56,421 bases of DNA. It comes from Mycobacteriales bacterium (lineage in GTDB: Bacteria > Actinomycetota > Actinomycetes > JAFAQI01 > DASSKL01). Below, one piece after another: positions 21,155 through 38,968 of this stretch. The notes beneath the pieces were generated by a model that was not told where the DNA came from, searched no databases, and worked only from the letters and a program-made list of their open reading frames with translations. The stretch spans positions 1 through 56,421 of the forward strand of contig DASSKL010000061.1 in the NCBI GenBank assembly GCA_035690485.1, read 5' to 3'. The first letter of the stretch is position 1. The number at the start of each line of letters is the position of its first letter. Position numbers and translations under genes: made by a program.

Positions 21155-21822
21155 TGCGAGGCCTCCATCTCGGGCAGGGGCTTCTTCGCCGCCGAGCGGA
21201 CGAGCACGAGACCACCGGTGGGGCCGGGCACCGCGCCGCGCAGCAGGATCAAGCCCTGCTCCGCGTCGACGGACTGCACGGCGAGGTTCAGGGTCGTGGT
21301 GCGTACGCCGCCGTGCCGGCCGGCCATGCGGGTGCCCTTGAACACCCGCGAGGGCGTGGCGCAGGCGCCGATCGAGCCGGGCGAGCGGTGCTTGCGCTCG
21401 ACGCCGTGACCGGCGCCCAGGCCGCGGAAGCCGTGCCGCTTCATGACACCCGCGAAGCCCTTGCCCTTGCTGGTGCCGATGACGTCGACGATCGTGCCCG
21501 GGGCGAACACCTCGGCGGTGATCTCCTGCCCCAGCGTGTAGGTCGCCGCGTCGAGCGTGCGGATCTCCACGACGTGGCGGCGCGGCGGCACGCCCGCCTT
21601 GCGGAAGTGTCCGGCGAGCGGCTTGTTGACCTTGCGCGGGTCGATCGCGCCGTAGGCGATCTGCACGGCGTGGTAACCATCGGTCGAGGGGGTGCGGACC
21701 TGGGTCACGACGCACGGCCCGGCCTTGACGACGGTGACCGGGACGAGGCGATGCTGCTCGTCCCAGACCTGCGTCATGCCGAGCTTCTCGCCCAGCACCG
21801 CTCGAATCGTTCTGTCAGCCAT
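21151..21822 (-). CDS. rplC: 50S ribosomal protein L3 (uL3)
   Basis: The 223 residues hold [40 protein letters not shown] and [16 protein letters not shown], where the conserved Gln of other L3 proteins is near the loop. L3 starts 50S assembly and reaches the peptidyl-transferase centre. It follows rpsJ by 13 bases. Confidence 0.98.
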   Translation of the reverse strand: MADRTIRAVLGEKLGMTQVWDEQHRLVPVTVVKAGPCVVTQVRTPSTDGYHAVQIAYGAIDPRKVNKPLAGHFRKAGVPPRRHVVEIRTLDAATYTLGQEITAEVFAPGTIVDVIGTSKGKGFAGVMKRHGFRGLGAGHGVERKHRSPGSIGACATPSRVFKGTRMAGRHGGVRTTTLNLAVQSVDAEQGLILLRGAVPGPTGGLVLVRSAAKKPLPEMEASQ

Positions 21823-21835
21823 GGGTCAGCGGTCC

Positions 21836-22144
21836 CTACAACTTAATTTCGATGTCGACGCCAGCCGGCAGGTCGAGACGCATCAACGAGTCGACGGTCT
21901 TCGGCGTGGGGTCGAGGATGTCGATCAGCCGCTTGTGTGTGCGCATCTCGAAGTGCTCGCGCGAGTCCTTGTACTTGTGCGGCGAGCGGATGACGCAGTA
22001 GATGTTCTTCTCGGTCGGCAGCGGCACCGGGCCCGCGACCTGCGCGCCCGTCCGGGTCACCGTCTCGACGATCTTGCGCGCCGAGCTGTCGATGACCTCG
22101 TGGTCGTAGGCCTTGAGCCGGATGCGGATCTTCTGTCCCGCCAT
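21836..22144 (-). CDS. rpsJ: 30S ribosomal protein S10 (uS10, NusE)
   Basis: The 102 residues begin [19 protein letters not shown], the normal actinobacterial start, preceded by GAAGAAGGA. An in-frame codon 15 residues upstream exists but gives unrelated sequence. S10 also binds NusB/NusG to link transcription and translation. First gene of the S10 cluster, just after the hairpin that follows tuf. Confidence 0.97.
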   Translation of the reverse strand: MAGQKIRIRLKAYDHEVIDSSARKIVETVTRTGAQVAGPVPLPTEKNIYCVIRSPHKYKDSREHFEMRTHKRLIDILDPTPKTVDSLMRLDLPAGVDIEIKL

Positions 22145-22192
22145 CTCGTCCTTCTTCGGTCGGTGCCAGTGCTGCTTCGGGGTGCTCACGCT

Positions 22193-22225
22193 GCGGCGGC
22201 CGGACCTGCTCGGCCCGGCCGCCGC
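22193..22225 (-). terminator. Strong hairpin between tuf and rpsJ
   Basis: Eleven-base perfect stem (GCGGCGGCCGG pairing with CCGGCCGCCGC) with an 11-base loop, starting seven bases after the tuf stop. There is no T-run. It separates the str unit from the S10 unit, but no rpsJ promoter was seen after it, so partial read-through probably feeds rpsJ. Confidence 0.65.
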
Positions 22226-22232
22226 AGGTGCG

Positions 22233-23426
<1,194 letters not shown>

Positions 23427-23512
23427 TGGTGTCCTCCTGGTGGACTGCTGTTCCGTGCGCCGGGCGCCGGCGGGTGGGACTGGGTCGTCGGGGTCGGGGG
23501 CTGTCGCCGGGC

Positions 23513-25621
23513 CTACTCGCCGTGGGCCTTGGCGACGATCTCCTTCGCGATGTTGGACGGGACCTCCGCGTAGGAGTGGAACTGCATGGAGTAGCTCGCC
23601 CGGCCCTGGGTGCGCGACCGCAGGTCGCCCACGTAGCCGAACATCTCCGCGAGCGGCACCAGGGCCCGGACGACGCGGGCGCCGGCCCGCTCCTCCATCG
23701 CCTGGATCTGGCCGCGCCGGGAGTTGAGGTCGCCGATCACGTCGCCCATGAAGTCCTCGGGCGTGGTGACCTCGACCGCCATGAGCGGTTCCATGATGAC
23801 GGGGTCCGCCTGGCGAGCGGCCTGCTTGAACGCCATGGAGCCGGCGATCTTGAACGCGAGCTCGGACGAGTCGACCTCGTGGTAGGCGCCGTCCCGCAGC
23901 GTCACCTTGACGTCGACCATCGGGTAGCCGGCGAGCACGCCGAACTCCATCGCCTCCTGGCAGCCCGCGTCGACCGCCGGGATGTACTCGCGCGGGATGC
24001 GGCCGCCGGTGATGGCGTTGACGAACTCGTAGCCGCCGCCGCCGTCCTCGCCGTCGCCGTGGGTCGGCTCAACGTCGATGATCACGCGACCGAACTGGCC
24101 GGAGCCGCCGGTCTGCTTCTTGTGGGTGTACTCGACGCCGGTGACCTTCTTGCGGATGGTCTCGCGGTAGGCGACCTGCGGGCGGCCGACGTTGGCCTCG
24201 ACCTTGAACTCGCGCTTCATCCGGTCGACGAGCACCTCGAGGTGCAGCTCGCCCATGCCGGAGATGACGGTCTGGCCGGTCTCCTCCTCGGTGCGCACCG
24301 TGAAGGTCGGGTCCTCCTCGGCGAGCCGCTGGATCGCGGTGCCGAGCTTCTCCTGGTCGGACTTCGTCTTCGGCTCGATCGCGACGTGGATGACCGGCGC
24401 CGGGAAGTTCATCGACTCGAGGATGATCGGCTTGCTCGGGTCGCAGAGGGTGTCGCCGGTGGTGGTGTCCTTGAGCCCCTGGACGGCGACGATCTGGCCG
24501 GCACCGCAACCCTCGCGCTCCTCGCGGTGGTTGGCGTGCATCTGGTAGATCTTGCCGATCCGCTCCTTCTTGTCCTTGGTCGAGTTGAGGACCTGGGACC
24601 CGGCGTGCAGGCGACCGGAGTAGACCCGGATGTAGGTGAGCTTGCCGAGGTGCTGGTCGCTCATGACCTTGAAGGCCAGGGCGGCGAACGGCGCGTCCTC
24701 GGAGGCCTCGCGCTCGATGATCTCGTCCTCGTTGCCCACGGTGTGGCCGGTGATCGCGGGCACGTCGAGCGGGCTCGGGAGGAACTCGACGATCGCGTCG
24801 AGCAGGGGCTGGACGCCCTTGTTCTTGAACGCCGTGCCGCACAGGACCGGGTTGATCTTGCCGGCGATCGTGGCGCGGCGGATGCCGGCGACGAGCGTCT
24901 CGTGGTCGGGCTCCTGCCCCTCGAGGTAGAGCTCCATGACCTCGTCGTCGTTCTCGGCGACGGTCTCGAGCAGCTTCTCGCGCCACTCGCGCGCGGCCTC
25001 GAGATGGTCGTCGGGGATGGAGACGACGTCGAAGGTGTCGCCCTTGCCCTCGGTCTGCCAGAGCAGGGCATTCATGTTGATCAGGTCGATGACGCCCTTG
25101 AAGTCGCTCTCGACGCCCCATGGCAGCTGCACGACCAGCGGGGTGGAGGCGAGCCGGGTGACGATCATCTCGACGCAGCGGTGGAACTCCGCACCGACGC
25201 GGTCCATCTTGTTGACGAAGCAGATGCGGGGGACGCCGTAACGGTCGGCCTGCCGCCACACGGTCTCGGACTGCGGCTCCACGCCGGCGACGCCGTCGAA
25301 CACCGCGACCGCACCGTCGAGCACCCGCAGCGACCGCTCCACCTCGACCGTGAAGTCGACGTGGCCGGGCGTGTCGATGATGTTGATCGTGTGGTTCTTC
25401 CACTCGCACTTGGTCGCGGCGGACGTGATCGTGATGCCGCGCTCCTGCTCCTGCGGCATCCAGTCCATCGTCGCGGCACCCTCGTGCACCTCGCCGATCT
25501 TGTAGTTGACGCCGGTGTAGAAGAGGATGCGCTCGGTGGTCGTGGTCTTGCCCGCGTCGATGTGGGCCATGATCCCGATGTTGCGGACCTTGGCCAGGCT
25601 GGCTACGACGTCGGTCGTCAC
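23513..25621 (-). CDS. fusA: Elongation factor G
   Basis: Translocase GTPase of 702 residues: [49 protein letters not shown], and domain IV with [21 protein letters not shown] start ([14 protein letters not shown]). Normal length with all five domains. It is 66 bases after rpsG. Confidence 0.98.
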   Translation of the reverse strand: MTTDVVASLAKVRNIGIMAHIDAGKTTTTERILFYTGVNYKIGEVHEGAATMDWMPQEQERGITITSAATKCEWKNHTINIIDTPGHVDFTVEVERSLRVLDGAVAVFDGVAGVEPQSETVWRQADRYGVPRICFVNKMDRVGAEFHRCVEMIVTRLASTPLVVQLPWGVESDFKGVIDLINMNALLWQTEGKGDTFDVVSIPDDHLEAAREWREKLLETVAENDDEVMELYLEGQEPDHETLVAGIRRATIAGKINPVLCGTAFKNKGVQPLLDAIVEFLPSPLDVPAITGHTVGNEDEIIEREASEDAPFAALAFKVMSDQHLGKLTYIRVYSGRLHAGSQVLNSTKDKKERIGKIYQMHANHREEREGCGAGQIVAVQGLKDTTTGDTLCDPSKPIILESMNFPAPVIHVAIEPKTKSDQEKLGTAIQRLAEEDPTFTVRTEEETGQTVISGMGELHLEVLVDRMKREFKVEANVGRPQVAYRETIRKKVTGVEYTHKKQTGGSGQFGRVIIDVEPTHGDGEDGGGGYEFVNAITGGRIPREYIPAVDAGCQEAMEFGVLAGYPMVDVKVTLRDGAYHEVDSSELAFKIAGSMAFKQAARQADPVIMEPLMAVEVTTPEDFMGDVIGDLNSRRGQIQAMEERAGARVVRALVPLAEMFGYVGDLRSRTQGRASYSMQFHSYAEVPSNIAKEIVAKAHGE

Positions 25622-25687
25622 GGTTGCTTCGTCTCTCTCAGGTGTGTCGGTCGCGGGGTCGCCGCGCGGACGGGTCGGGCCGGCGGG

Positions 25688-26158
25688 TTACCAGCGGTAG
25701 TGGGCGAAGGCCTTGTTGGACTCCGCCATCTTGTGGGTGTCTTCGCGCCGCTTGACCGCGGCACCGAGACCGTTGCTTGCGTCGAGCAGCTCGTTCATGA
25801 GCCGCTCGGTCATCGTCTTCTCGCGGCGCTGGCGGGAGTAGGCGACCAGCCAGCGCAGCGCCAGGGTGGTGCTGCGGCCGGGCTTGACCTCGACCGGCAC
25901 CTGGTAGGTCGCGCCGCCGACCCGCCGGCTCTTGACCTCGAGCGTCGGCTTGACGTTGTCGAGCGCGCGCTTGAGCGTGATGACGGGGTCGGTGCCGGTC
26001 TTCGCGCGGCAGCCCTCGAGCGCCTCGTAGACGATGCGCTCGGCGATCGACCGCTTGCCGCTCTGCAGCACCTTGTTGACGAGCGAGGTGACCAGCGGCG
26101 AGCCGTAGACGGGGTCGACGGTCACCGGGTGGCGAGGAGCGGGGCCCTTGCGCGGCAT
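25688..26158 (-). CDS. rpsG: 30S ribosomal protein S7 (uS7)
   Basis: A 156-residue protein, [20 protein letters not shown], with [20 protein letters not shown] and the C-terminal helix [13 protein letters not shown]. It nucleates the 30S head and represses the str operon in E. coli; whether that holds here is unknown. One base separates it from rpsL's stop. Confidence 0.98.
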   Translation of the reverse strand: MPRKGPAPRHPVTVDPVYGSPLVTSLVNKVLQSGKRSIAERIVYEALEGCRAKTGTDPVITLKRALDNVKPTLEVKSRRVGGATYQVPVEVKPGRSTTLALRWLVAYSRQRREKTMTERLMNELLDASNGLGAAVKRREDTHKMAESNKAFAHYRW

Positions 26159-26159
26159 C

Positions 26160-26534
26160 TCAGCTCTTCTCCTTCTTCGCGCCGTAGCGGCTGCGGGCCT
26201 GCTTGCGGCCGCGCACGCCCTGCGTGTCGAGCGTGCCGCGAACGATCTTGTAGCGGACGCCCGGCAGGTCCTTCACCCGGCCGCCACGGACGAGCACGAT
26301 CGAGTGCTCCTGGAGGTTGTGCCCGACACCGGGGATGTAGGCCGTGATCTCGATGCCGCTGGTCAGCCGGACGCGCGCCACCTTGCGCAGCGCGGAGTTG
26401 GGCTTCTTCGGCGTGGTCGTGTAGACGCGCGTGCAGACGCCGCGGCGCTGGGGGCTCCCCTTGAGCGCCGGGGTCTTGGTCTTCTCGACCTTGTCCTGCC
26501 GGCCCTTGCGGACCAGCTGCTGGATCGTGGGCAA
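26160..26534 (-). CDS. rpsL: 30S ribosomal protein S12 (uS12)
   Basis: Decoding-centre protein. The 124 residues begin [15 protein letters not shown] from a TTG at 26534, which matches the family start exactly. [16 protein letters not shown] and [13 protein letters not shown] keep the lysines whose mutation gives streptomycin resistance elsewhere, so the sequence looks wild type. It is led by an untranslated region of about 165 bases and the promoter at 26708-26737. Confidence 0.97.
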   Translation of the reverse strand: MPTIQQLVRKGRQDKVEKTKTPALKGSPQRRGVCTRVYTTTPKKPNSALRKVARVRLTSGIEITAYIPGVGHNLQEHSIVLVRGGRVKDLPGVRYKIVRGTLDTQGVRGRKQARSRYGAKKEKS

Positions 26535-26700
26535 CCGCGTCTCCGTCGTCGTTCGGTGTGATGGTCTGAGGCTCCGCCCACCCCCGCGGTCGGGTGTGTC
26601 GGCCCGGCCGGGACCCGTCACGTGCAACCGTTGACGGGAGGGTGGTCGTCGCACGCCTCACCGAGAGGCGCGCGGATGGGCCCGGGTCGCCCCAGGCACG
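26535..26700 (-). promoter_or_regulatory. Long 5' leader of the rpsL-rpsG-fusA-tuf unit
   Basis: About 165 bases separate the predicted RNA start from the rpsL TTG. It contains inverted repeats, for example CGCCTC-TCGGT-GAGGCG near 26660-26676, and no convincing small gene. A regulatory role in str-operon autocontrol is possible but not shown. Confidence 0.4.
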
Positions 26701-26707
26701 AAGATGA

Positions 26708-26737
26708 AGACTAGCCGACGCTCGCGCCGACGGTCAA
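26708..26737 (-). promoter_or_regulatory. Promoter-like site of the str operon
   Basis: Minus-strand TTGACC, 18 bases, TAGTCT. The RNA start is expected near 26701. The same gap must hold the start region of the divergent mug gene. Confidence 0.65.
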
Positions 26738-26789
26738 AGCGGGGCCCCACGCAGAGACCGGCTCGGCGACGCTCGGGTTGGATGACCGC

Positions 26790-27332
26790 ATGCCGACCCG
26801 ACCGGAGCTGCTGGCGGCCTACGGCAGCACGATCCCCGACCTGGTCGCACCCGGCATCCGCGTGCTGCTCGTCGGCATCAACCCGTCGCTCTACTCCGGC
26901 TGGTCGGGTCATCACTTCGCGAGCCCGGGCAACCGGCTGTGGCGCACGCTGCACGAGGCCGGCCTCACCCCGCGCACGTTGCACGCGTCGGAGCAGGGCG
27001 CGATCCTCGCCAGCGGTCTCGGGATCACGAACCTGGTCGCCCGGGCAACGGCCCGAGCCGACGAGCTCACCGACGACGAGCTGCGCGCCGGGGTCGCCCC
27101 GCTCACCGCGCTCGCCGAACGGGTCGGCCCCGCATGGGTGGCGTTCCTCGGGCTGTCGGCGTACCGCGTGGCGTTCGGCGAGCCGCGGGCGAAGATCGGC
27201 GCGCAGCAGCGCACGCTCGGGCCCGCTGGGGTCTGGCTGCTGCCCAACCCCAGCGGGCTCAACGCGCACTACCAACAACCCGCGCTGACGGCGGCGTACG
27301 CCGAACTGCGAGAAGTCGCCTACTCGAGCTGA
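26790..27332 (+). CDS. mug: G/U mismatch-specific uracil-DNA glycosylase (Mug/TDG family)
   Basis: Removes uracil or ethenocytosine opposite guanine, a repair function relevant to a high-GC genome. The 180 residues hold both family motifs: GINPSLYS, with the catalytic-position Asn (E. coli Mug has GINPGLSS), and LPNPSGLNAHY near the C-terminus; FASPGNRLWRTLHEAGLT matches the region between. ATG at 26790 is chosen; a TTG at 26778 is possible. No ribosome-binding site is obvious. It is on the plus strand, divergent from rpsL and ending four bases before the end of rpoC. Confidence 0.88.
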   Translation: MPTRPELLAAYGSTIPDLVAPGIRVLLVGINPSLYSGWSGHHFASPGNRLWRTLHEAGLTPRTLHASEQGAILASGLGITNLVARATARADELTDDELRAGVAPLTALAERVGPAWVAFLGLSAYRVAFGEPRAKIGAQQRTLGPAGVWLLPNPSGLNAHYQQPALTAAYAELREVAYSS

Positions 27333-27336
27333 CGGT

Positions 27337-31332
<3,996 letters not shown>

Positions 31333-31376
31333 TCTGTTCCTTCTTTCAGGCCGTGGTCAGCGTGGGAGGGGGGTTC

Positions 31377-34835
<3,459 letters not shown>

Positions 34836-34911
34836 AGTGCTCGCGATCGGTGCGCGCGCACGCCGAGCGACCCGGGATCAGCGGGCTCGGGGGTGGGCAG
34901 CGCAAAGTGAC

Positions 34912-34941
34912 AGTGTAGCGAACTGGCCACACTGCTGTCGA
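34912..34941 (-). promoter_or_regulatory. Promoter-like site of rpoBC
   Basis: Minus-strand TCGACA, 18 bases, TACACT, with the RNA start expected near 34905 and a 70-base leader to the rpoB GTG. Together with the hairpin at 34996-35011 it makes rpoBC independent of the mce operon. Confidence 0.7.
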
Positions 34942-34995
34942 GACGCACCGGAGACGGTGCCCCATAGGGTTGTCACTGCTGAGGGAAGGATCACC

Positions 34996-35011
34996 CGGGA
35001 GGCGTCTCCCG
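34996..35011 (-). terminator. Hairpin after the mce operon
   Basis: Perfect six-base stem CGGGAG-ACGC-CTCCCG, about 55 bases after the last mce-associated gene and 55 bases before the rpoB promoter. A weak CCTTCC tract follows. It probably ends mce transcripts at least partly. Confidence 0.5.
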
Positions 35012-35065
35012 TCAAGCAGCAGCGCCCGGTCGGTGTGCGAAATCGCGGCCGCGCCCAGACCGCGA

Positions 35066-35794
35066 CTACAGCGCCTCGAGCTTGCTCAGCAGCCAGCGAC
35101 CGCCGTCCTTGACCATGGTCACCCGCACCCGGCTCTGGTCGATGCGCGGCTGCGCGTGCTTGGTGTTGGTGCTGGTCTGGTCGACGAAGAGCAGGACGGT
35201 CGCCGAGTCGGCGCTGACGTTGCGGGCGCCGGCCGCGGTCACCTCGGCGGTCACCACCGCGTGGTACTGCTTCGCCGTCGGCGCCACGGCCTTCGTCGTC
35301 TCCTCGTAGTCCTTGGCGAACCCGGGAGTCAGCAGCTTGCGGCCGGCGGTGAAGTCCTGGTCGAGGTGGCGGTAGTCGTAGGACAGCACCCCTTGCACGG
35401 CGCTGCGCGCGGCGGCGACCGCCTGGGTGCGCGCGTCGGCCACCGAGTCGGCCTGACGGACGTGCGCCACCTCGAGGCCGGCCGCGACCGACAGGGCGAT
35501 CGCGAGCACGCCGAGAGCCCAGGGCAGCACGGCCGCGAGACGCGGGCCGGCCGGTGACCGGCGACGGGTCGGCCCCTCGGCGGCGAGAGCGGACGGCTCG
35601 TCCGCGGACGACGTCTCGCCCGAAGGGCCCGTCGCCGCCGGGAAGCTCGCCTCTTCCGCGAGCGCGGGCTCCTCGGGCGGTGTCGTCTCGTCGGCCAACG
35701 CCGCCTCCTCCGAAGTGACCTGCGCGTCGCCGGCGGGCTGCCCGCTGTCCCTGCTCGCGCGGCGCCCCGGGCCGTCGCCGCCCTCGGCGCTCAT
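35066..35794 (-). CDS. Mce-associated membrane protein (second of two)
   Basis: A 242-residue protein with an acidic Pro/Glu-rich cytoplasmic N-terminus (about 85 residues), one transmembrane helix (LPWALGVLAIALSVAAGL) and an extracytoplasmic domain containing LSYDYRHLDQDFTAGRKL and ending GGRWLLSKLEAL. This matches the Mas proteins at the ends of mycobacterial mce operons, thought to stabilise the transporter. The ATG at 35794 overlaps the preceding stop by four bases. It shares the YDYRHLD motif with its neighbour, so the two are paralogues. Confidence 0.85.
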   Translation of the reverse strand: MSAEGGDGPGRRASRDSGQPAGDAQVTSEEAALADETTPPEEPALAEEASFPAATGPSGETSSADEPSALAAEGPTRRRSPAGPRLAAVLPWALGVLAIALSVAAGLEVAHVRQADSVADARTQAVAAARSAVQGVLSYDYRHLDQDFTAGRKLLTPGFAKDYEETTKAVAPTAKQYHAVVTAEVTAAGARNVSADSATVLLFVDQTSTNTKHAQPRIDQSRVRVTMVKDGGRWLLSKLEAL

Positions 35795-36375
35795 GCGACC
35801 GGCTGGACGTTGGCGACGAGCCACTGGCCGCCGATCTTCTTCAGGTCGATGCGCAACCGGTAGTGCTTGACCACGCCCTTCGGCGCCTGGGTGTTGGTGA
35901 TGGTGTCGTCGACCGCGACGAGCACGGTGGCGTCGCTGGAGCCGGCCGAGACGATCGCCGCGTCGACGACCTGGCCGGTCGCCACCGCCTTGCTCTGCTG
36001 GATGACCTGGGCGAGCACCTTGCTCTGCTTGTCGAAGTCGGCCTTGAAGGCGCCGGTGGCCCCGTCGCGTACCCGCTTGTAGTCGGCGTCGAGGTGCCGG
36101 TAGTCGTAGCTGGTGAAGTTGACCGCCGCCTGCCGCGCCGAGGCGAGCGCCGACTCGCGCTGGGAGGTGACCGAGTCGCGGCTCGACGCCTTGCTGAGGA
36201 ACACCGCGAACACGACGGCGGCCGCGATGACCACGACGGCGAGGACCGCGCTGACCGTCGTACGCGTCAGCCACCTCGGGAACCGGCGCCGGGCCGCGAG
36301 CGCATTCCCCGCGTCGGCCGCGGGTTGCTGCGGCTCGCTGTCGACGGGTGGGGTCTCGGAGTAGGTGTCCGGCAC
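35791..36375 (-). CDS. Mce-associated membrane protein (first of two)
   Basis: A 194-residue protein starting at a GTG (36375) with GAAGG nine bases upstream; an alternative GTG at 36441 would overlap mceF. One transmembrane helix (AVLAVVVIAAAVVFAVFL) follows a short cytoplasmic part; the outer domain has SYDYRHLDADYKRVRDGATG and ends GGQWLVANVQPVA. Paralogue of the next gene. It lies 32 bases after mceF in the same operon. Function is inferred from the family and operon only. Confidence 0.83.
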   Translation of the reverse strand: MPDTYSETPPVDSEPQQPAADAGNALAARRRFPRWLTRTTVSAVLAVVVIAAAVVFAVFLSKASSRDSVTSQRESALASARQAAVNFTSYDYRHLDADYKRVRDGATGAFKADFDKQSKVLAQVIQQSKAVATGQVVDAAIVSAGSSDATVLVAVDDTITNTQAPKGVVKHYRLRIDLKKIGGQWLVANVQPVA

Positions 36376-36407
36376 GATCGCTGCCTTCGCGTGGGGGGCG
36401 GGGACGG

Positions 36408-37796
36408 TCAGTCCGAGGCCGCCGGGGCCAGCAGCAGCCACCGCCAGGAACCCGGGCCGAGGACCCGCTGACCGCCGGTGGTGCCGAGCTGGTAGGCCTC
36501 GCCGCCCGGACCGAACAGCAGACCGCTCACCGGATCATATGTCGTCACGGCCGGGCCGGAGCCCGCCGACGCGGCCCCGCCCGAGGGCGCCGGGAGCGAC
36601 GGTGCGCCGCCCGAACCGCCGGAGCCGGACGACGCCGTCCCGGTGTCGGACGCCGGCTGATCGGTGGTGTCACCCGGCGGACGCGGCGCGTTGCGCGATC
36701 CGCGGACGTTGATCTGGCTGTCGTGCGGCTCCCGGCAGTCGGTGTTGAGGTTGGCCTTGCCGCCGAAGGCCTCCGGGTTGGTCTTCGGGTCGAGGGTGTT
36801 GTTGCGCCACTCGCTCTGCGGGATGTAGCCGTTGGTGCAGACGGGCGCCTGGTCGGTCGCCACGAGACCGAAGTGGCCGGTGCCGTCACCGGGGCTGGCG
36901 AGGAAGCCGTTGGCCACGCTCGCCGGGTAGAGCGTCAGCATCACCTTGAGCCCGGGCAACCGCGCCGCCTGGATCGAGTTGACCGTCACGAGGTTGCCGA
37001 GCAGGATCGGCAGCGCCGACCGGTTGTCCTGCAGCAGCTGGGTGATCTGGTTGGCGCTGGTCACGCCGTTGTCGAGCACGGATCGGATGGCCGGGTCGTC
37101 GGTCACCAGCTGCTGGGAGAACGTCGCCAGCTGCTTCGCGAACGTCTGGAAGTCGCCGCGGATGGCCTGCTGGGTGTCGAGCACGGTCTTGCTGTCGTTG
37201 ATGAGGGCGACGGTCTGCGGCAGCGCACTCTGAGCGGCCTTCGTCAGGGCGTCGCCCTGGTCGATGAGCCGCTGCAGGTCGGGACCGAGGTCGCGGAACG
37301 CCGCGCCCAGCTCCTCGATGACGGTGCCGAGGTGGTTCTTGTCGACCGAGGACGCCAGCGCGTAGAGGTTCTGCAGGATCGTCGCGTCGTCGATGGGCGT
37401 CGACGTGCGCGACAGCGGGATCACGCTGCCGTCGTGCAGGTAGGGGCCGCCCTTGGACTGCGGCACGATGTCGACGAACTGCTCGCCGACCGCCGACAGG
37501 TTCACGACCTTCGCCTTGGCGTCGGCCGGGATGTGGAACTTCGGGTCGATGGCCATCGTGACCGCGACGCCGTCGGGGACCACTTGGAGGTCCTGGACGC
37601 GGCCGGCCTCCACGCCGCGCACGGAGACCGCGGCGTTCTTGAAGATGCCGCCGGAGTCCGCGAAGTGGGCGGTGACGCGGTACTGCGGGTTGAAGGGGCG
37701 TACGCCGACGTAGGAGAAGCCCGCATAGGCGATGCCCGCGGCGGACAGCAGGATGAAGATCGCAAGCTGGATCTTGACGCGACGGCTGAGGATCAT
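36408..37796 (-). CDS. mceF: Mce family protein, MceF position
   Basis: The 462-residue last Mce protein has an N-terminal signal anchor (IQLAIFILLSAAGIAYAGF), the MlaD/Mce domain with VSVRGVEAGRVQDLQVVPDG and VGEQFVDIVPQSKGG, a long helical region, then a Gly/Ser/Pro-rich tail and a final WRWLLLAPA stretch often seen at the end of Mce proteins. Mce proteins assemble as six-subunit rings or tunnels carrying lipids through the envelope to the YrbE permease. It overlaps mceE by four bases. Confidence 0.9.
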   Translation of the reverse strand: MILSRRVKIQLAIFILLSAAGIAYAGFSYVGVRPFNPQYRVTAHFADSGGIFKNAAVSVRGVEAGRVQDLQVVPDGVAVTMAIDPKFHIPADAKAKVVNLSAVGEQFVDIVPQSKGGPYLHDGSVIPLSRTSTPIDDATILQNLYALASSVDKNHLGTVIEELGAAFRDLGPDLQRLIDQGDALTKAAQSALPQTVALINDSKTVLDTQQAIRGDFQTFAKQLATFSQQLVTDDPAIRSVLDNGVTSANQITQLLQDNRSALPILLGNLVTVNSIQAARLPGLKVMLTLYPASVANGFLASPGDGTGHFGLVATDQAPVCTNGYIPQSEWRNNTLDPKTNPEAFGGKANLNTDCREPHDSQINVRGSRNAPRPPGDTTDQPASDTGTASSGSGGSGGAPSLPAPSGGAASAGSGPAVTTYDPVSGLLFGPGGEAYQLGTTGGQRVLGPGSWRWLLLAPAASD

Positions 37797-38968
37797 CGCA
37801 GGCCTCCCTGCAGGAGGCCGCCGAGCCCGCCGAGCACCCCGCCGACACCGCCGGGCGTCGTGCCGGGCTTGGGCAGCAGGTCACCGAGGCTGGGCAGCTG
37901 GCCGATGCCGAGCAGACCACCGTTGCCCTGCGGCAGGTTCGGGATCGTCGGCGTCGGCGCCGGGCCGGTCGGCGGGGCGAGGATGCGGAACAACGTGTCC
38001 GCGGCGAGCGTGACCCGCAGGCCGGTGTAGTCGCCCGGGATCGCGTTGGTGGCGTCCTTCGGGAACGGGTAGTCGAGCAGCAGCTCGAGCGACTTCGGGA
38101 GGTTCTGCTCGGCGGCGGCGAGCTTGGTGAGCACCGGCGCGAGGTTGTTGAGGTTCTTCACGGTGTCCTCGCGGCTGGCCGTGATGATGCGGTTGCCGAC
38201 CTCGCCGAGCTTGGACATGTGCTGCAGCAGGTCGACCAGCTGGACCCGGTTGTCGGCCAGCACCTTCAGGCCCGGCCCGATGTCCTTCAGCGCGGTCGCG
38301 ATCGTGCCGTTCTGGGCGGCGAGCTTCCCGCTGAGCTTGTCGAGCTCGGTCAGCGCCCGGACGATCTCGGACTTCTGCGCGTCGAGACCGGCCACGAACG
38401 TCGTGAGCTGGTTGAGCAGGTCCTTGACCTGGCTTTCGCGACCCTGGAGCGCCTTGGTCAGCTCGACGTTGATGGTCTGCAGGTTGGCCAGGCCACCGCC
38501 GTTGAGGACGCCGGACAGCAGCGCGAAGACCTGCTCGACGTCGGGGTAGTCGACGGTGTTCTGGTTGCGCAGGGTGGTGCCGGGTCGCAGCACGCCCGTC
38601 GGCACGACGCCGTCTGGCGGCCCGATACCGATGAACTTCTCGCCGAGCAGCGTCGTCTGCTGCAGGGTGGCGATGCTGTTGGCGGGCAGCTTCACCGACT
38701 TCTTGATGCGCATCTGCACGAGCGCCTTGAAGTCCTTCGTCAGCGTGATCTTGTCGACGCTGCCGACCGCAACGTCGTTGACCCGCACCGCCGACTGGGG
38801 CACCAGGTCGAGCACGTTGTCGAAGACCGCGTTGACCTGGTAGGTCGGCGAACCGAACGCCGCACCGCCGGGGAGGCTCAGGTCGGAGATGCCGGTGAAG
38901 TTGCAGCCGGTCGCGCAGACGAGGACGGCGATCGCGGCCGCGACCGGACGAAACAGGCGCGCTCTCAT
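37793..38968 (-). CDS. mceE: Mce family lipoprotein, MceE position
   Basis: At 391 residues it begins MRARLFRPVAAAIAVLVC and has a lipobox-like ATGC around residue 22, fitting the lipoprotein MceE (LprK type) of mycobacteria. The Mce domain has DLVPQSAVRVNDVAVGSVDK and TTLLGEKFIGIGPP. It is the only lipidated member of the six here. It has four-base overlaps with both mceD and mceF. Confidence 0.9.
   Translation of the reverse strand: MRARLFRPVAAAIAVLVCATGCNFTGISDLSLPGGAAFGSPTYQVNAVFDNVLDLVPQSAVRVNDVAVGSVDKITLTKDFKALVQMRIKKSVKLPANSIATLQQTTLLGEKFIGIGPPDGVVPTGVLRPGTTLRNQNTVDYPDVEQVFALLSGVLNGGGLANLQTINVELTKALQGRESQVKDLLNQLTTFVAGLDAQKSEIVRALTELDKLSGKLAAQNGTIATALKDIGPGLKVLADNRVQLVDLLQHMSKLGEVGNRIITASREDTVKNLNNLAPVLTKLAAAEQNLPKSLELLLDYPFPKDATNAIPGDYTGLRVTLAADTLFRILAPPTGPAPTPTIPNLPQGNGGLLGIGQLPSLGDLLPKPGTTPGGVGGVLGGLGGLLQGGLR

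Noticed and set aside
20216-21715. rplD starting up to 187 codons upstream
   Set aside because: The extra part is rplC in another frame; GTG at 21154 gives the L4 N-terminus.
23440-26347. Plus-strand open frame opposite fusA and rpsG
   Set aside because: Mirror artefact of two certain minus-strand genes.
26160-26534. Possible streptomycin-resistance change in S12
   Set aside because: Both key lysines in [10 protein letters not shown] and GGRVKDLPG are present.
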